Part shown: one piece after another, positions 48,536 to 59,724 of the stretch
How the letters are laid out: each line of letters starts with the position of its first letter
Numbering within the stretch: the stretch's first letter is position 1
Source: Turritopsis dohrnii
Lineage: Eukaryota > Cnidaria > Hydrozoa > Anthoathecata > Oceaniidae
Assembly: GCA_027922465.2 (NCBI GenBank)
Contig: BQMF02000228.1
Location: 434,001-498,000, forward strand
DNA: 64,000 nucleotides
Direction of reading: 5' to 3'
The notes under the pieces: model-generated
The model's input: only the letters and a program-made list of their open reading frames with translations
Told to the model about the DNA's origin: nothing
The model's database searches: none
Program-made: the position numbers and the translations under genes

Positions 48536-51459
48536 ATGACTATTTGTTATGTGTTTGGGCTCACTTGCTTGCTCTACTTTGCCAGTGCAACGCGTGATGA
48601 GATCGGTGAGTAACGTACGGACCTTCCACTGCGGATCTAACGATTATGTCGAAAGTTGAGAGGAGCACATTACATTATGATTGTTTTTCCATCTTTGTAA
48701 GCTCGTGACTAAACTCCAATAACTTGGTTTATCCTCCAAAACTTTCGATGTAATCAACAGATCTATATACTTGAGAGACCCAGGATCTTTCTTGAAATCA
48801 AAATAGTTGATATCCTTTTCACTGAGAGACTTACTAAAGTAGCAAACGATGAAACTATTTCTGTGGCCCGTTTGTGGTCTCAGTCAGCAGTGGAAACTGT
48901 ACTCTGTCCCTGGTGTTTATGCGTCAACTTCTGGTTAAGTCTAATCTCGATGTCACATTATGATATAAATGGTGATGGTGAAAATTTCTCAGAATGTATG
49001 TGGATTCATTCAAGATCATTCTTGAAGTAAAGTAAGAAAGAAGGAGATAGGAATGGTGTATAAGATATCTGTGTTACAATCATCAAATAGCTTAAAACTA
49101 CTTCCAATGAGATAGACGACAACAAACTATTTCATGATGATCAGTTAACGTTGATAGAATTCAAGCCAAGTCGTATTAGACAAAACCCAGAGGAAACGTT
49201 CGATTTGAAAGCGCTTTGCTTCCTCCGGTGGTGCCCAGTCCCTGTTGTTGCTTTTCAGTTCAGTCTAAAGATATTTTTCTTCTTTCACTTTCTTATTCAA
49301 ATTTCTAATAAATTTTGTGGTTTTTCCCGATTATATTTGATGGACGGGATTAAATATCATTCACCTCATTACAACTTTCGCATATTCTTTTTTAGGAGTG
49401 ACACGAGAGATCTGGTTAAACGTTAATGGTAACTCCATTCAAAACTTGCTTGCCGATTCTCGTTTCCCACATAGACCAAATTTTGTGAAATTTATAAAAG
49501 ATTTCGACATTCCATCCGACGATAAAAAACAATACACCAATAATGCACAACGAATTAAAGGTAATGCTATACGTCACATTCCCTTGTCTATTATTTATTG
49601 GATCATACACGTTTCCTTTAAAAGTTGGTTTACCAATAAAAAAGCGATGTGAACGATCTTTTATGACAGATGCAATTTGACCAAAATAACTGTTTTTGAC
49701 ATTTGGAAATTATTTTCACTCTTCTAAATCATAGTAGCAAAAACAGTTGGATTCTTTAGAAAAGCTGTCCAAGGATTATATTGACGCTATTTTAGTCGGG
49801 CAAGTAAGGTCAGGTTCACTGTAAGTTTCGACCATTGCAAGTAACACTTTCCCAAGTTGGGTCATATCACTTGAGAGAATTTAATGTCAAATCGATACTG
49901 GATTTCAATCAGAAAAATCTTTCAGAGGTTCTGGGTCAAATGTATCAAGTGTTATGGTTGTTATAACTGAATTTATATTAATCATTTTAAATGATTTTTA
50001 CTTTGCGAGATCAAATCATGTTATTAAAAAACTAAAGGTTTAACGTAATTCGAGGTTCCATCCAAGACTATTCATCCAAAAATCGTTGATTTCATACAAT
50101 TTAAGTCTCGTTATATCGAGACGTAGGGCGTCGATGAACTAACGCCATCAACTGTGGTTTCATCTATACAACTAAACGTTTCCAACTTCAAATCCGTTGA
50201 AAAATAGTTCTCGACAATTCAGACATGTATATCAAGCAAAACTCCATATATTCTCATATCATAAGGTGGGATATATATTTATTCGCTGTTACGTGTTACG
50301 TGTTACATGTTACGGTGTTACAATTTCACAATAGGCTACTTTATTGCTCCACAAAATGGCGAGTACAAATTCTATAGCAGTTGTAGTGGCTCATGCGAGA
50401 TATTTCTTGGATTGAATGGTATGGAAGGAGAAAATAACAGGATCATTTCACAAACTCAACCAACAAAACACAATGAATTCGAAAGGTAAGGGGAAATAAT
50501 CAGAAAAATATTATTAGCGAAGTGCTAAGTATTTTCTGGCGTATCTTCTTACTAAGAGTGGGTGTGCGTGTATTCGAGGCGCTCACTTCGAAATTTGAAA
50601 CTTGAGGAAGGCAGTGATAAAACGAAATTGCAACAATTTTAAATCCGCCTCTTTTACTTACCACTGCTTATTAGTAGGGGCGTTTGAAGTCGCTTTTTGG
50701 AAAATATGGTGATATCATCATCAACCAATACACCTTTCTCGAAGTCTGTTTAAACGAAGTGTTTAAACGAAGTTATTAAATTCAACCTCGGTTCCGTGTA
50801 GTTTATTGCTCACTGATTGGGTAATGACCTGAGATGTTTTTATCAAAACTACGTCATCAATGGTTAAGAGCAATTTTGACAGAATCAAAAATGAGGTTTA
50901 TGCTTAAACAGAAGCCTCGGGAAAAATGTATAAGCAACCTCCACTTCGAATGATATCTGTCCGTATACCGAAAACGTCAGACAGCTAGTCTTTTGTTATA
51001 TACACTTGATGCTGAAATCTTTGGTTACCTCTAAACCATCCAAATTGGTTCCATATCTCTTTATCATAGATTGAATATACCTTCTTGCGGGAAGCTACAA
51101 ATAAAAATTAGTTTTTATTCAAATAGTGGAATAGTTAAATATAAGTTGCACATAGAATTAATAACACAAAATGAATTTCCAGAGACTCTTGAATGACAAT
51201 TACCATGGGCAGGAAGCAAAGGACCAACCACAGCCCTTGAGGATGAATATTTTGCTTATGATTTACCTTAGATACCCTGAACAAGTATCTCATACGATAG
51301 CACTTGAGCAGGGTAAAAAATATTACATCGAGGCGATCAGCAAGGAGAATGACGTCAGTAATGATGACGACAACCTAAGTGTCGGCGTGGAATTGCCGGA
51401 TGGAAAGAAAATGTTTCCAATCTCAGAAGAATTGTTAAGACGATCAAAAACTACAACAA
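48536..51459 (+). CDS. PA14-protein: signal peptide and PA14 domain exons
   Basis: ATG at 48536 opens MTICYVFGLTCLLYFASATR, a typical signal peptide, split at a GTGAGT donor (48606). Exons 49396-49560, 50335-50485 and 51272-51459 give the PA14 pattern: REIWLNVNG, LLADSRFPHRP, RIKGYFIAPQNGEYKFYSS, SGSCEIFLGL, then RYPEQVSHTIALEQGKKYYI and LSVGVELPDG. The 51272 acceptor was chosen because it restores E-R-YPEQ in phase; an open reading from 51171 gives residues that do not fit the domain. PA14 domains commonly bind carbohydrate or serve as spacers in secreted proteins. The calcium-binding double Asp of yeast flocculin-type PA14 is not obvious. Confidence 0.85.
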
Positions 51460-54400
51460 GTAACACTCATCTTTTCAGCTATGTTTTGTTTTTTCGTTTT
51501 GTTTTTTCATATTTTTAAATATGTTTATGTCGATCCTGTTCCACACTTTCTAAACTCCCTCACCTAAAATCTTTTCCCTTTTCTTTTCTTATTACGTCAG
51601 TCCAAATTGAACACCATATTGGTGCTTATTGGTGTAATTTGGTTTGATTTTCACAGATATGTAACAGCGGCTTTTTAAGCGCATTTTCAGGAAATTTAAA
51701 TCAGTCAAGGTTCCGGTTAAGAAGGCTTGAACAGGGTACATAATGTCATCTTGATGAATATAGCATTTTTTTCTTAGCTGGTGTGTCTGGTCAAAAATCA
51801 AGCGTTATAGTTCCAAAACCTATGAGCTCATCCAACAAAAGATATTCAAAAAATGGCGGTAATAGAGCTGTATATGTTTCTGGTGTGCACAGAACCTTAA
51901 GCCAAGCAAAGAAAACGAAAAATAATTCCGATCCACCTGTTGTTGATCTCGAAGGAAAAAAATACAACGATAAAGATGCAATTGAACCGGGAATCAACAT
52001 TTTCTCTGAAGAGAACGACGATCAAAAGAACTTTGTAGATAATTCAGATGCTGTAGCCAGCGGTGAACATGATGGCGGCATGAAAGAGGGCGATGAGAAT
52101 ATAGAATTTTCATTTGACGATAAACCATCATCGGAAATTTCCAAAGCTAGCGATAATGATAAGAACAGTCGCATTATTGAAGCACATTTCGGAAACGAGA
52201 ACAAATCGTTAGCAAATGCTCTTAAAGAACATGTCAAAATGTCGAAGTTGAAAGTCATAATGCCAGGAGGTAACCAACTTAAGTTAGCTGGTAGTGACGG
52301 CAGTAGAAACACTAACAACGCCAACGTAATCCTTCCAAGTAAAACAGGAAATTCTGATAAAGTATCAAGCACCTCAACTTCAGATGCAAACGATGCCGTT
52401 ACGATAGATGTGAAAGACAAAAGTATAAGCAAAAATCTAACTGATACTGTTACCAAGAATATTCAAAGTGTTGACTTCACTGCAAAGAAAACCAAAACTG
52501 CTCGAATTGTTGGAAAGATAATACGCTTGGTAGGGCATAATAGACCAACACGAAATCAGACCAAGACTACTGGAAAGACGCGAAGTTTTGATGAAGGTGG
52601 TGGATTTGGTGGGTTTGATGGTGGCCCTGGCGTCATGGGTGGGTTCGGTGCTGGTGGGGATATCCCTCATGGAGATACAATGAGTTTAGGGCACGGTACG
52701 TTTGAAGGCGGTCATGATGGAGGAGGGGTAGGATTACCATTAGGCGTACATGGGACAATGCCAATAGATTCCCATGGTGCAATGCCGGAAGGACATGGTC
52801 ATTTGATGCCACTTCATAATACAGGTGCTGTAGCAATGGTTCCTGCTCTTTTACATCATGATCGTCCTGAATATGATCACGAAACTGGTGATTACCATGG
52901 AGGAGGGACGCACGTAGAACCTCTTGTTCCCGTACAAAATGGAGGACAAATCATAGAGGGACCACACGAAGGTCATGTCGGAATGGGACATGGGGGTGGG
53001 ATGGAACACGCTATGGGAATGATGCATCCTCATGGAGCTATTGATATGGACCACGGGGTTGGACATCATATACCTGAAATTCATGGTGAAATGCACCACG
53101 ATGACTATCATCATCACATCGAACCTGTTCCTATCATGCCAGCTGCTCCGGTCGCTCCAGCGAAACCAGCTCACCACAAACCAGATATTATCAAAGTGGA
53201 GTTCGTTCCAGAAGAAGCAACAGTGGAGGCAACAAACAAGTCTCAAATTTCACAACCCTCTTCGCGTAAAGCGGGAACAGTTCGAGTTCAATTCATTCCA
53301 GGAGACTTACGAGAAACTGCAACAGCAAGTGGTGTTACACGTCATAGTTCTGCTACCGTCGAGAACCGAGAATCGTCGGTAACTATTTCCGAGAACCGAG
53401 AACCTTCGAGTAAAGGAAATTCGGAAGAAACAATGACAGTTTCAACGAATAAAGGTCAAGAAAAAACTACACTTAATAATATTAAAATCAGTATCACGGG
53501 AGAAAAAGAAAAGGTAAGACTTGAAGTAGGTTTTTATGCAGTCTCAAAATCATTCAAATATGAAAGTGAAAGTGAAATCCTATTTGATAATGTATCAATG
53601 ATTATGCAATACTCGTTCATGATTACGCAATACTCGTTCATCATTATGCAATACTCGTCCCCCGTTACAGTACTTGTTACCAAACCGTCTTAAAGTTTCT
53701 TTGCATTTTAAGCCTTCAAGCAGTGGTGCTGTTGGTGCCGTATCATTTGACACTAACAAAGATGGTAAGAAACACACGTTTGTTACTCTTGTTTGTTTGT
53801 TATCTCTACTTGATGCACGATTTTTGCACAAATTATGACATCTTATAGAAAAATCAACAAAAGTAAAATCGAAGAATGGATACGAGGTTAACCCAAAATT
53901 GCCAGCTCAAGGAGGAGTTTCAAGAGATTCCAGTTCTGAAAGTGTTGAGGCAGCAAGCTCCAGTGTAGGTGTAGGTGGTGGTGGTGGCGGAGGTGGACCG
54001 ATGGCCTCTTTTAGTGGTGGAGACGACATTGTTGAAAGGGTCGATCCTCCATTGACAACTCGTACGTCCATTTTTCTAATATAACTCTCTGCAAAAACTT
54101 TTTGACCATAGGAAGTCAAAACCTTAACTTTAAGAAATTGTGGATGTTAAAAACGTATTTATTATTGCTATTAAAGTACCGATAAGTACTCAGTAACTTC
54201 AAGATTAGTATAATAACAGCAGAAGAGTATAATAGATAAGACAATACTTATACGAAACTACGAAACGTAAACTGTGGAACAAAGAAAAAATGGGTTGACG
54301 AACAGAAAATTGTCAGAAATTGAACTCTATTAACGACCGGCTAACGAAGTGCAAATCAATATGTGGTGACATGTTTTCCCGGTTAAGAGACTCTTCAAAT

Positions 54401-57400
54401 AATCTGTTGGTCTTTATTTTAGTTGGTCAACAATATGTAAATTCTTTACAAGCAGACCAGAAAGCTGCTGTTGCCCAACAAAAAATTAATAACGGTAAAG
54501 ATCATTTATTTTTCAAAGGTCTTTATGAGCACTTTATATTCAACGATGATTTTTATGTTATTCGTCTTTAAAGGGAATGATGACAGAGTTTATTTCGGCT
54601 CACAAAATACAGGTCCTGACCCCAATCCTACCCATGATGCACCTTCCGATCCTAGTGTTCAATCTGAACCAGGTTATCATGGCCCAAATATTAATCCAGT
54701 TGCCAATCACTTGATGGAGGCGATGAACCAGAAAGCCGTTACGCCTGAGGAGGCCTTGCAAATGATGAATGATTTTGTATCCGGCAATCAAGATATGAGC
54801 AAAGCAGCGAGGAATATGGAAGGAATGCTGGGTCAAGTTGCTGCAAATAAAGAACACGTGGCAGAAAGTAGATCTGAAGACCCGACACCAGCTCGTGGAG
54901 AGTTTCCAGATTCATCATCTGTACAATCCCAACCGGACGAAACACAGCCGCATTTTATTGACGATCCGAATCAATTAAATCCAAACTTCAATTCAGGTTA
55001 TTCCGATCCTACGTTTCAAAAAGAGACGCCACACGAACAAAGTTTTCAAGGAAATAGCCCAATGAACTCTGGTCTATTCAATGAACACAATGAGCACTCA
55101 ACACCCGCTTTTGATTACCAGCCTAGTCAACGCGATCAGCAACAAGAACAACCATCGATGGAACATATGGGAATCTCAAACAGTGAAACTTTAACTAAGA
55201 TCAATCAAGTGTCACCAGACGGCCCTCCACCACCAGTACACATATATGATAGCGAAAAGGGCTCGAACCCAACCCATGATCCTCCGCAGCAAAATCTAGT
55301 CATGGAACCGGTCAAATCCGATTATGACGGATTTGCAAATCCTTCTTTTCATAAAAGTATTCCGCAGCTACCGTTGTCTGGTTCCCTTAATTCAATCATC
55401 GACAAAATAGATCCACATGAAAACCACCAAACTAACGAAGAGGGTAGTTTCTTTTCAGCTCCTAATGACAATACAATCGCTCAACCAAGTGAGAGTACTA
55501 TTACTAACAGCATGCCGACGTCACAGGTTATGCCAGAAACACAAGAAATGCCCCATATCAATACAGGTCCACAACCATTTGCTGTTCACCAGCCTTCCAA
55601 TACAGAGATTGCTGGAACTATCAACCAACAGAATGTTTTTAACAACGACGTAGCTAGCGTGCCACCATCCGAAGAAGCGCCTAATACAGAATCATTCAAT
55701 AATGATCAAGCAGAAGTGGATATGCCACACGGACATCTTGCACCAGCGTTTCCAGTAGGTGAAACCAGCATGGGATACACGGACGATTCAGCAAATTTTG
55801 CTAGAAAGTTCCAAATGCCCCAACGAAACCAAGGGACTAAGCATGGAGCACCGTTGTTGCGAAAGACGAAACTAAAAGAAGAAGTGGGAAACAGAAAACA
55901 CCAAGTGATTGCTGATCTATACGCTGATGCTATATTTCCAGAAGATTTTTCTGATATCGAATCGTTGAAGGGTAGCTTGCAAGGGAAAACACTGACAAAC
56001 TTTGATAAAGAAACTAGTGTCGAACATCATATTGCTGGAACAAAAAAATCGTTGGGTAAAGTACATCCAGAAATAAAAGCATCTTTTCCATTGGAAGGGT
56101 CCATTGTAGAAGGTAAGATATGATTGGGCATTTCATCATTATTGATTGTAAATCTTCTTTTATGATTGGCCCTTGACTGTTCATTGTTGACCCTTGACTG
56201 TTCATTGTTTTATGGGAATATGAATAGGTGCTGCACTGCGTTCGAAGGTACCGAAGTCACCAAGGTTAACAGAAGGAAAACACCATATACATTTAAGAAA
56301 ATCACATCAAAAGAAGCCTGGAAAATCACTAAAACCAAAAACCAAAAGCATACACAAGAAAATACCAAAAGTTTACAGATACAAAGGAAAGGAAAGGAAA
56401 GGAAAGCGATCAAGACAATCGTTGTCAAGAAAACGACGAGGTTTAACGAGTAATGAAGCTTATGCAGTTCCTCGTAAGAATTCTCGATATTTTCATCACA
56501 TTGGAAGACTTGCTAGCAAAAATATAAAATCAAATATACATGCAGTTAATACTGGATTACACAGAGTACGGCCTAACCTACCTTCTTTAAAAACAATAAG
56601 AACTAACTATGCCAGAGAGAATAACACTTTAGAAAGTGAGGAAGTATCAAATTCAATGTATCCACAGAAAACAGACTGGGCCGATATCCATCCAGTGACA
56701 GGAAGTGCAATTACCGACATGCATCTAGTGACAGGAGGTCAAGTTTCAGATGCAGACGTACCAAAAGATTATGGACATGCGTTGCAAACGGACTCGTCCA
56801 ATACGAAAGGTGATCAGAGAAAAATAACTCATATAGAAAATAGCCAAATAATAGAACATCCTTCATCTTACGATACTCCAGGTAATTTAAATTGTTTTGA
56901 CTTTTTCTCCCTGTACATAATGTTTGTGACTAACAAAATGATTAAGTCAATTTTGCACTACGAAACGTTTAAGCACAACGGAACAACTAGAGAAAAATTG
57001 GTTCATATTTATAAAGTCACTGTTTTAGTCGGCCAAATTAAACTTTACCTCCCACTTTGATGCTACTATTAAGCCAACAGTGCTTTACATACTGATTTTT
57101 AATTTCTTATATTATATTTTCTTTCCTTTTCACTTCAGAATACCACCCGAAATCTGTAAAAACGGATCAAGCAAAGTTAAGGCAGCTAGTCACTGAATTA
57201 AAGGACGTGCTACACAAACTCCATGAATCGAACCCAACTGTTAAACAGCAACTTCTTACTGATGGATCAAGGTGAACCTTCGCAGTTTCGTTAATTTCTT
57301 TATAATGTTGCAGTTACAGATATTCCACCTATTTTTTTAAATGCGTCCAAAACTTTTGATCATTTTGGGAAGAATTCTTTTCTAGTGATAATCCACATTG

Positions 57401-59724
57401 TTCTGTTTACGACAAAAATGAATTTATTTTATCATGCACACGCTAACATTCCGACCATCCTGGTTTGTCCGGGACAGTCTCGGTTTTAGGTATGTTGTCC
57501 CCGCGTCCAAGATTCGTAGGCTTTTGTTCCGGTTTAACAAATTTTCAATCAATTTTATGTTTGACCAGACTTTTTCTTTCGTTGTCGCTTTTTCATCACA
57601 CTGCCAGTCACACAGTGATATTGGTAAACTAACTTATCCTAGCATACTTCGAACTTCTGATATGAGCAAAACCGATATTCGGAGTTGTACTGCGTTTGAT
57701 TGGTTTCAACATAACAGACATAGAAGTGTAAAGCCGGGTGTCCAGTTTCAAAATATACTTTAATGGGAGAAACTTTTGCGAGAGAAACCTTCGCGAATTT
57801 TGGACATTTTCGCGAAAGTAAACCCCAAAATATTTTTGATTTCGACCACACGCGAAAATAAATCCCATAAAAATTTACAAAAAGTGGCATTCGCGAAAAT
57901 AAATCCCGCAAAAATTTTTTCAAAAATTCAAAAATTTCAAAATGTTTACAAAACAAGTTTTTGACTGTATCCGACGACGAGGTTGAAAACTGATAAAAAC
58001 ACGTCTTGAACTAAAAGAATACACGTATATTTCACAGAATTCGTGCTGTCTTTGAACCGATTGAAGTGACAAAAAGTGTTACAGTGAGGTTTATTTGAAA
58101 TTTCATGCGTGTAAAATAAAGGGAAACATTTAACTAATTCAAGCTTAACAAAATTTGTTTCTTAATCATCTATATTTATAATTGTTATTTTCTTCGAAGC
58201 ATCAGGCATTTTGGTTTTTGAAGACCCTGATGATGGTTTCGATGGTTGTCGAAACATGTCTCGGATGTGTAGTGTTTTGCTTTTTTCCAGAATTTGGGAA
58301 TTTTCCTTGGGAATTTCAGTTTTCTCATTCGCACCACCTTGAAGTGAAATTTCATTACCAAAAATAGAGCCAAGGAATTCCGGATTTTCATTTGATCTCT
58401 TTGACGAGTTACATGATGATGAATAAAGTAGTTTCTATAGTTGTTCAAAAGAAAAATATCTATCATAATCATTGATTTTTTTCTGTTTGGTCGTAGGTTT
58501 ATCGTTAATTCAACTTTAACTTCAAAGCCTTGTGAAATTCTGAGGTTAGAACGTAAGAAAAAGTGATAAAAGTTACTCTCTCAAAATGTATTTTTGGCTA
58601 AGTTTAAAAGGAAATTTTCAGGCAATTCGCGAAAGTTTATCTCGCAAAAATTTCCCAAAATCCACATTCGCGAAAATAAATCCCGCGAAAATGTTTAAAA
58701 TGTGGCATTCGCGAAAGTAAATCCCATAAATTTCGCGAGTTTTTGACCTCGCGAAAGTTTCTCCCGCGAAGGTTTCTCCCATTAAAGTAGTAAATTTTCT
58801 CCAAAAATTTTCTCCGTCGAGCAACCATGCTGTGTGACATTATCTAGGAATTTATTAATAAAAATTGTCTCGGATTTTGAACTGAAGGGTTGGAATGTGC
58901 ACGTTATAGTTCTTAACAATAGAAACCAAGACTGGTCTAGGTTCCATGAAAATGTGTTGGCACATCGCTTTCCTTATAAATGCGATAAAATCTCCAAATG
59001 TTTAGGTAAAATATTTTGAAAGTTTGGGAATGTATTTATATAGCTTGTCTTTCATAGTGTGAACCTCGGAAGTTACGTGAATGATGCTACCCCTGATATG
59101 GCTCAGTATGAGGCTGTATCAAAAGGAGACATATTATCGGCATTTGCCAATGTTGGAAAACCACAGCCAATTAGAAGTGTTGATATCGAAAGTTATACGC
59201 AAGATGTTTGGGAGCCAGGCCTCAAAGGCTTAGGCGATTCTTTATATGGTCCTGGTATGAAATCATTTTGCTCTACTTGATGTCTTGTTAATTCAAGATA
59301 AGAAGATAGCTTAAGATTAGTAACTAAATATGTACAGGAGAATCCCGACTTCTCGATATCTTGAAAACTCGAAATTTGAACGTCTAACTCGAAAACGTTG
59401 AAGCAATTTCCTTTGGAAATTCCTTACGAAAGAATCGTTTAAACTCGAAGATTCGCTATCGTTTAAACTCGGACATTCGCTAATTTAAGTGAATTTTGGT
59501 GAATCTCAAGGAGGTTCGAGTTATTGAGTTTACTATATTTACTTCCTGTATTAGAATAGCCTCGTTCTCAAGTTGAGATAAAAATTAATTCGTTTTCAAA
59601 ATTAAAAGGAAAACTCTAAGAAATTTAGCCTTCTTTCTCCATGTAGACATTGCTCATGTTTTTTTAAGGTATTCAATTTAAACGAGACAAGTTGCCAGAT
59701 GTGAAAAGAAAACTGAAGCACTAA
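48536..59724 (+). CDS. Secreted PA14-domain protein with long biased-composition regions, 13 exons
   Basis: Exons: 48536-48605, 49396-49560, 50335-50485, 51272-51459, 51778-53513, 53713-53764, 53849-54061, 54423-54494, 54574-56112, 56228-56881, 57139-57271, 59058-59254, 59669-59724. All GT-AG; phases agree throughout; the sum is 5,226 nt (1,741 codons plus stop). Order: signal peptide (about 1-19), PA14 domain (about 24-190), Ser/Asp/Lys-rich linker, Gly/His/Met-rich block (about 460-645), poly-Gly (about 827-836), Pro/Asn/Gln/Glu-rich block (883-1395), Lys/Arg-rich block (1396-1613), C-terminal part (1614-1741). PA14 is a beta-barrel found in many secreted adhesins and glycan-binding proteins. 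No transmembrane segment is seen after the signal. A matrix, mucus, adhesive or capsule role is inference. I recognise no named homologue. Confidence 0.82.
51778..53513 (+). CDS. PA14-protein: charged linker and Gly/His/Met-rich block
   Basis: This 1.7-kb exon starts with a Ser/Asn/Asp/Lys-rich linker. From about 52585 to 53140 it encodes a block dominated by Gly, His and Met, with clusters such as GHGGGMEHAMGMMHPHG and HHDDYHHHIEP. Dense His and Met suggests metal binding (Zn, Cu) or pH-dependent association, as an inference. Near the end a short motif with ENRE and SVTIS is partly duplicated (53362-53406), and two KVEFVPEEA/RVQFIPGDL-type strands recur. Donor at 53514 (AAAG|GTAAGA). If the intron were retained the frame would end 60 codons later at 53691-53693. 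Confidence 0.8.
53598..53660. repeat. 21-bp tandem repeat, 3 copies, in intron
   Basis: ATGATTATGCAATACTCGTT plus C (53598-53618), then copies at 53619-53639 and 53640-53660 with few changes. Being a multiple of three it keeps the read-through frame open (repeated MIMQYSF-like heptad). It sits just after the 53513 donor, so it matters only if that intron is retained. Confidence 0.85.
53713..56112 (+). CDS. PA14-protein: poly-Gly and Pro/Asn/Gln/Glu-rich exons
   Basis: Exons 53713-53764, 53849-54061, 54423-54494 and 54574-56112. The second holds a run of eight Gly preceded by alternating Gly-Val. The last, 1.5 kb long, encodes an acidic-neutral region rich in Pro, Asn, Gln, Ser, Glu and Met with no cysteine that I noticed, including two DPNPTHDAP / SNPTHDPP motifs. 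It looks intrinsically disordered. This exon's end (about 55840 onward) turns more Lys-rich. Phases are 0/1, 1/1, 1/1, 1/1. Confidence 0.78.
56228..59724 (+). CDS. PA14-protein: Lys/Arg-rich block, helical C-terminus and stop
   Basis: Exons 56228-56881, 57139-57271, 59058-59254, 59669-59724. The first part is strongly basic: HLRKSHQKKPGKSLKPKTK and a YKGKERKGKRSRQ stretch encoded by a GGAAA microsatellite (about 56382-56406). It could be a polyanion-binding tail or a source of dibasic cleavage sites. The 57139 exon encodes a short amphipathic helix (LRQLVTELKDVLHKLHE). The last exon ends KRKLKH then TAA (59722-59724). An AATAAA at 60370-60375 might be the poly(A) signal. Confidence 0.75.
57764..58781. 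repeat. TTAA-flanked DNA element with TTCGCGAA motifs
   Basis: Both ends are TGGGAGAAAC...GTTTCTCCCA, flanked by TTAA at 57760-57763 and 58782-58785. The outer 190 bp or so on each side are inverted relatives packed with TTCGCGAA/CGCGAAAATAAATCCC units. TTAA duplication is typical of piggyBac- and Kolobok-type elements. No transposase is present in the 1,018 bp, so it is non-autonomous. It lies in the 1.8-kb intron 57272-59057. Confidence 0.75.

Noticed and set aside
51171..51271. PA14 exon starting near 51171
   Set aside because: Reading from there breaks the PA14 pattern; the acceptor at 51271 restores it in phase with the 50485 donor.
52022..53246. Several minus-strand open frames of 67-144 codons
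   Set aside because: Shadows of the biased-composition exon of the PA14 gene on the other strand.
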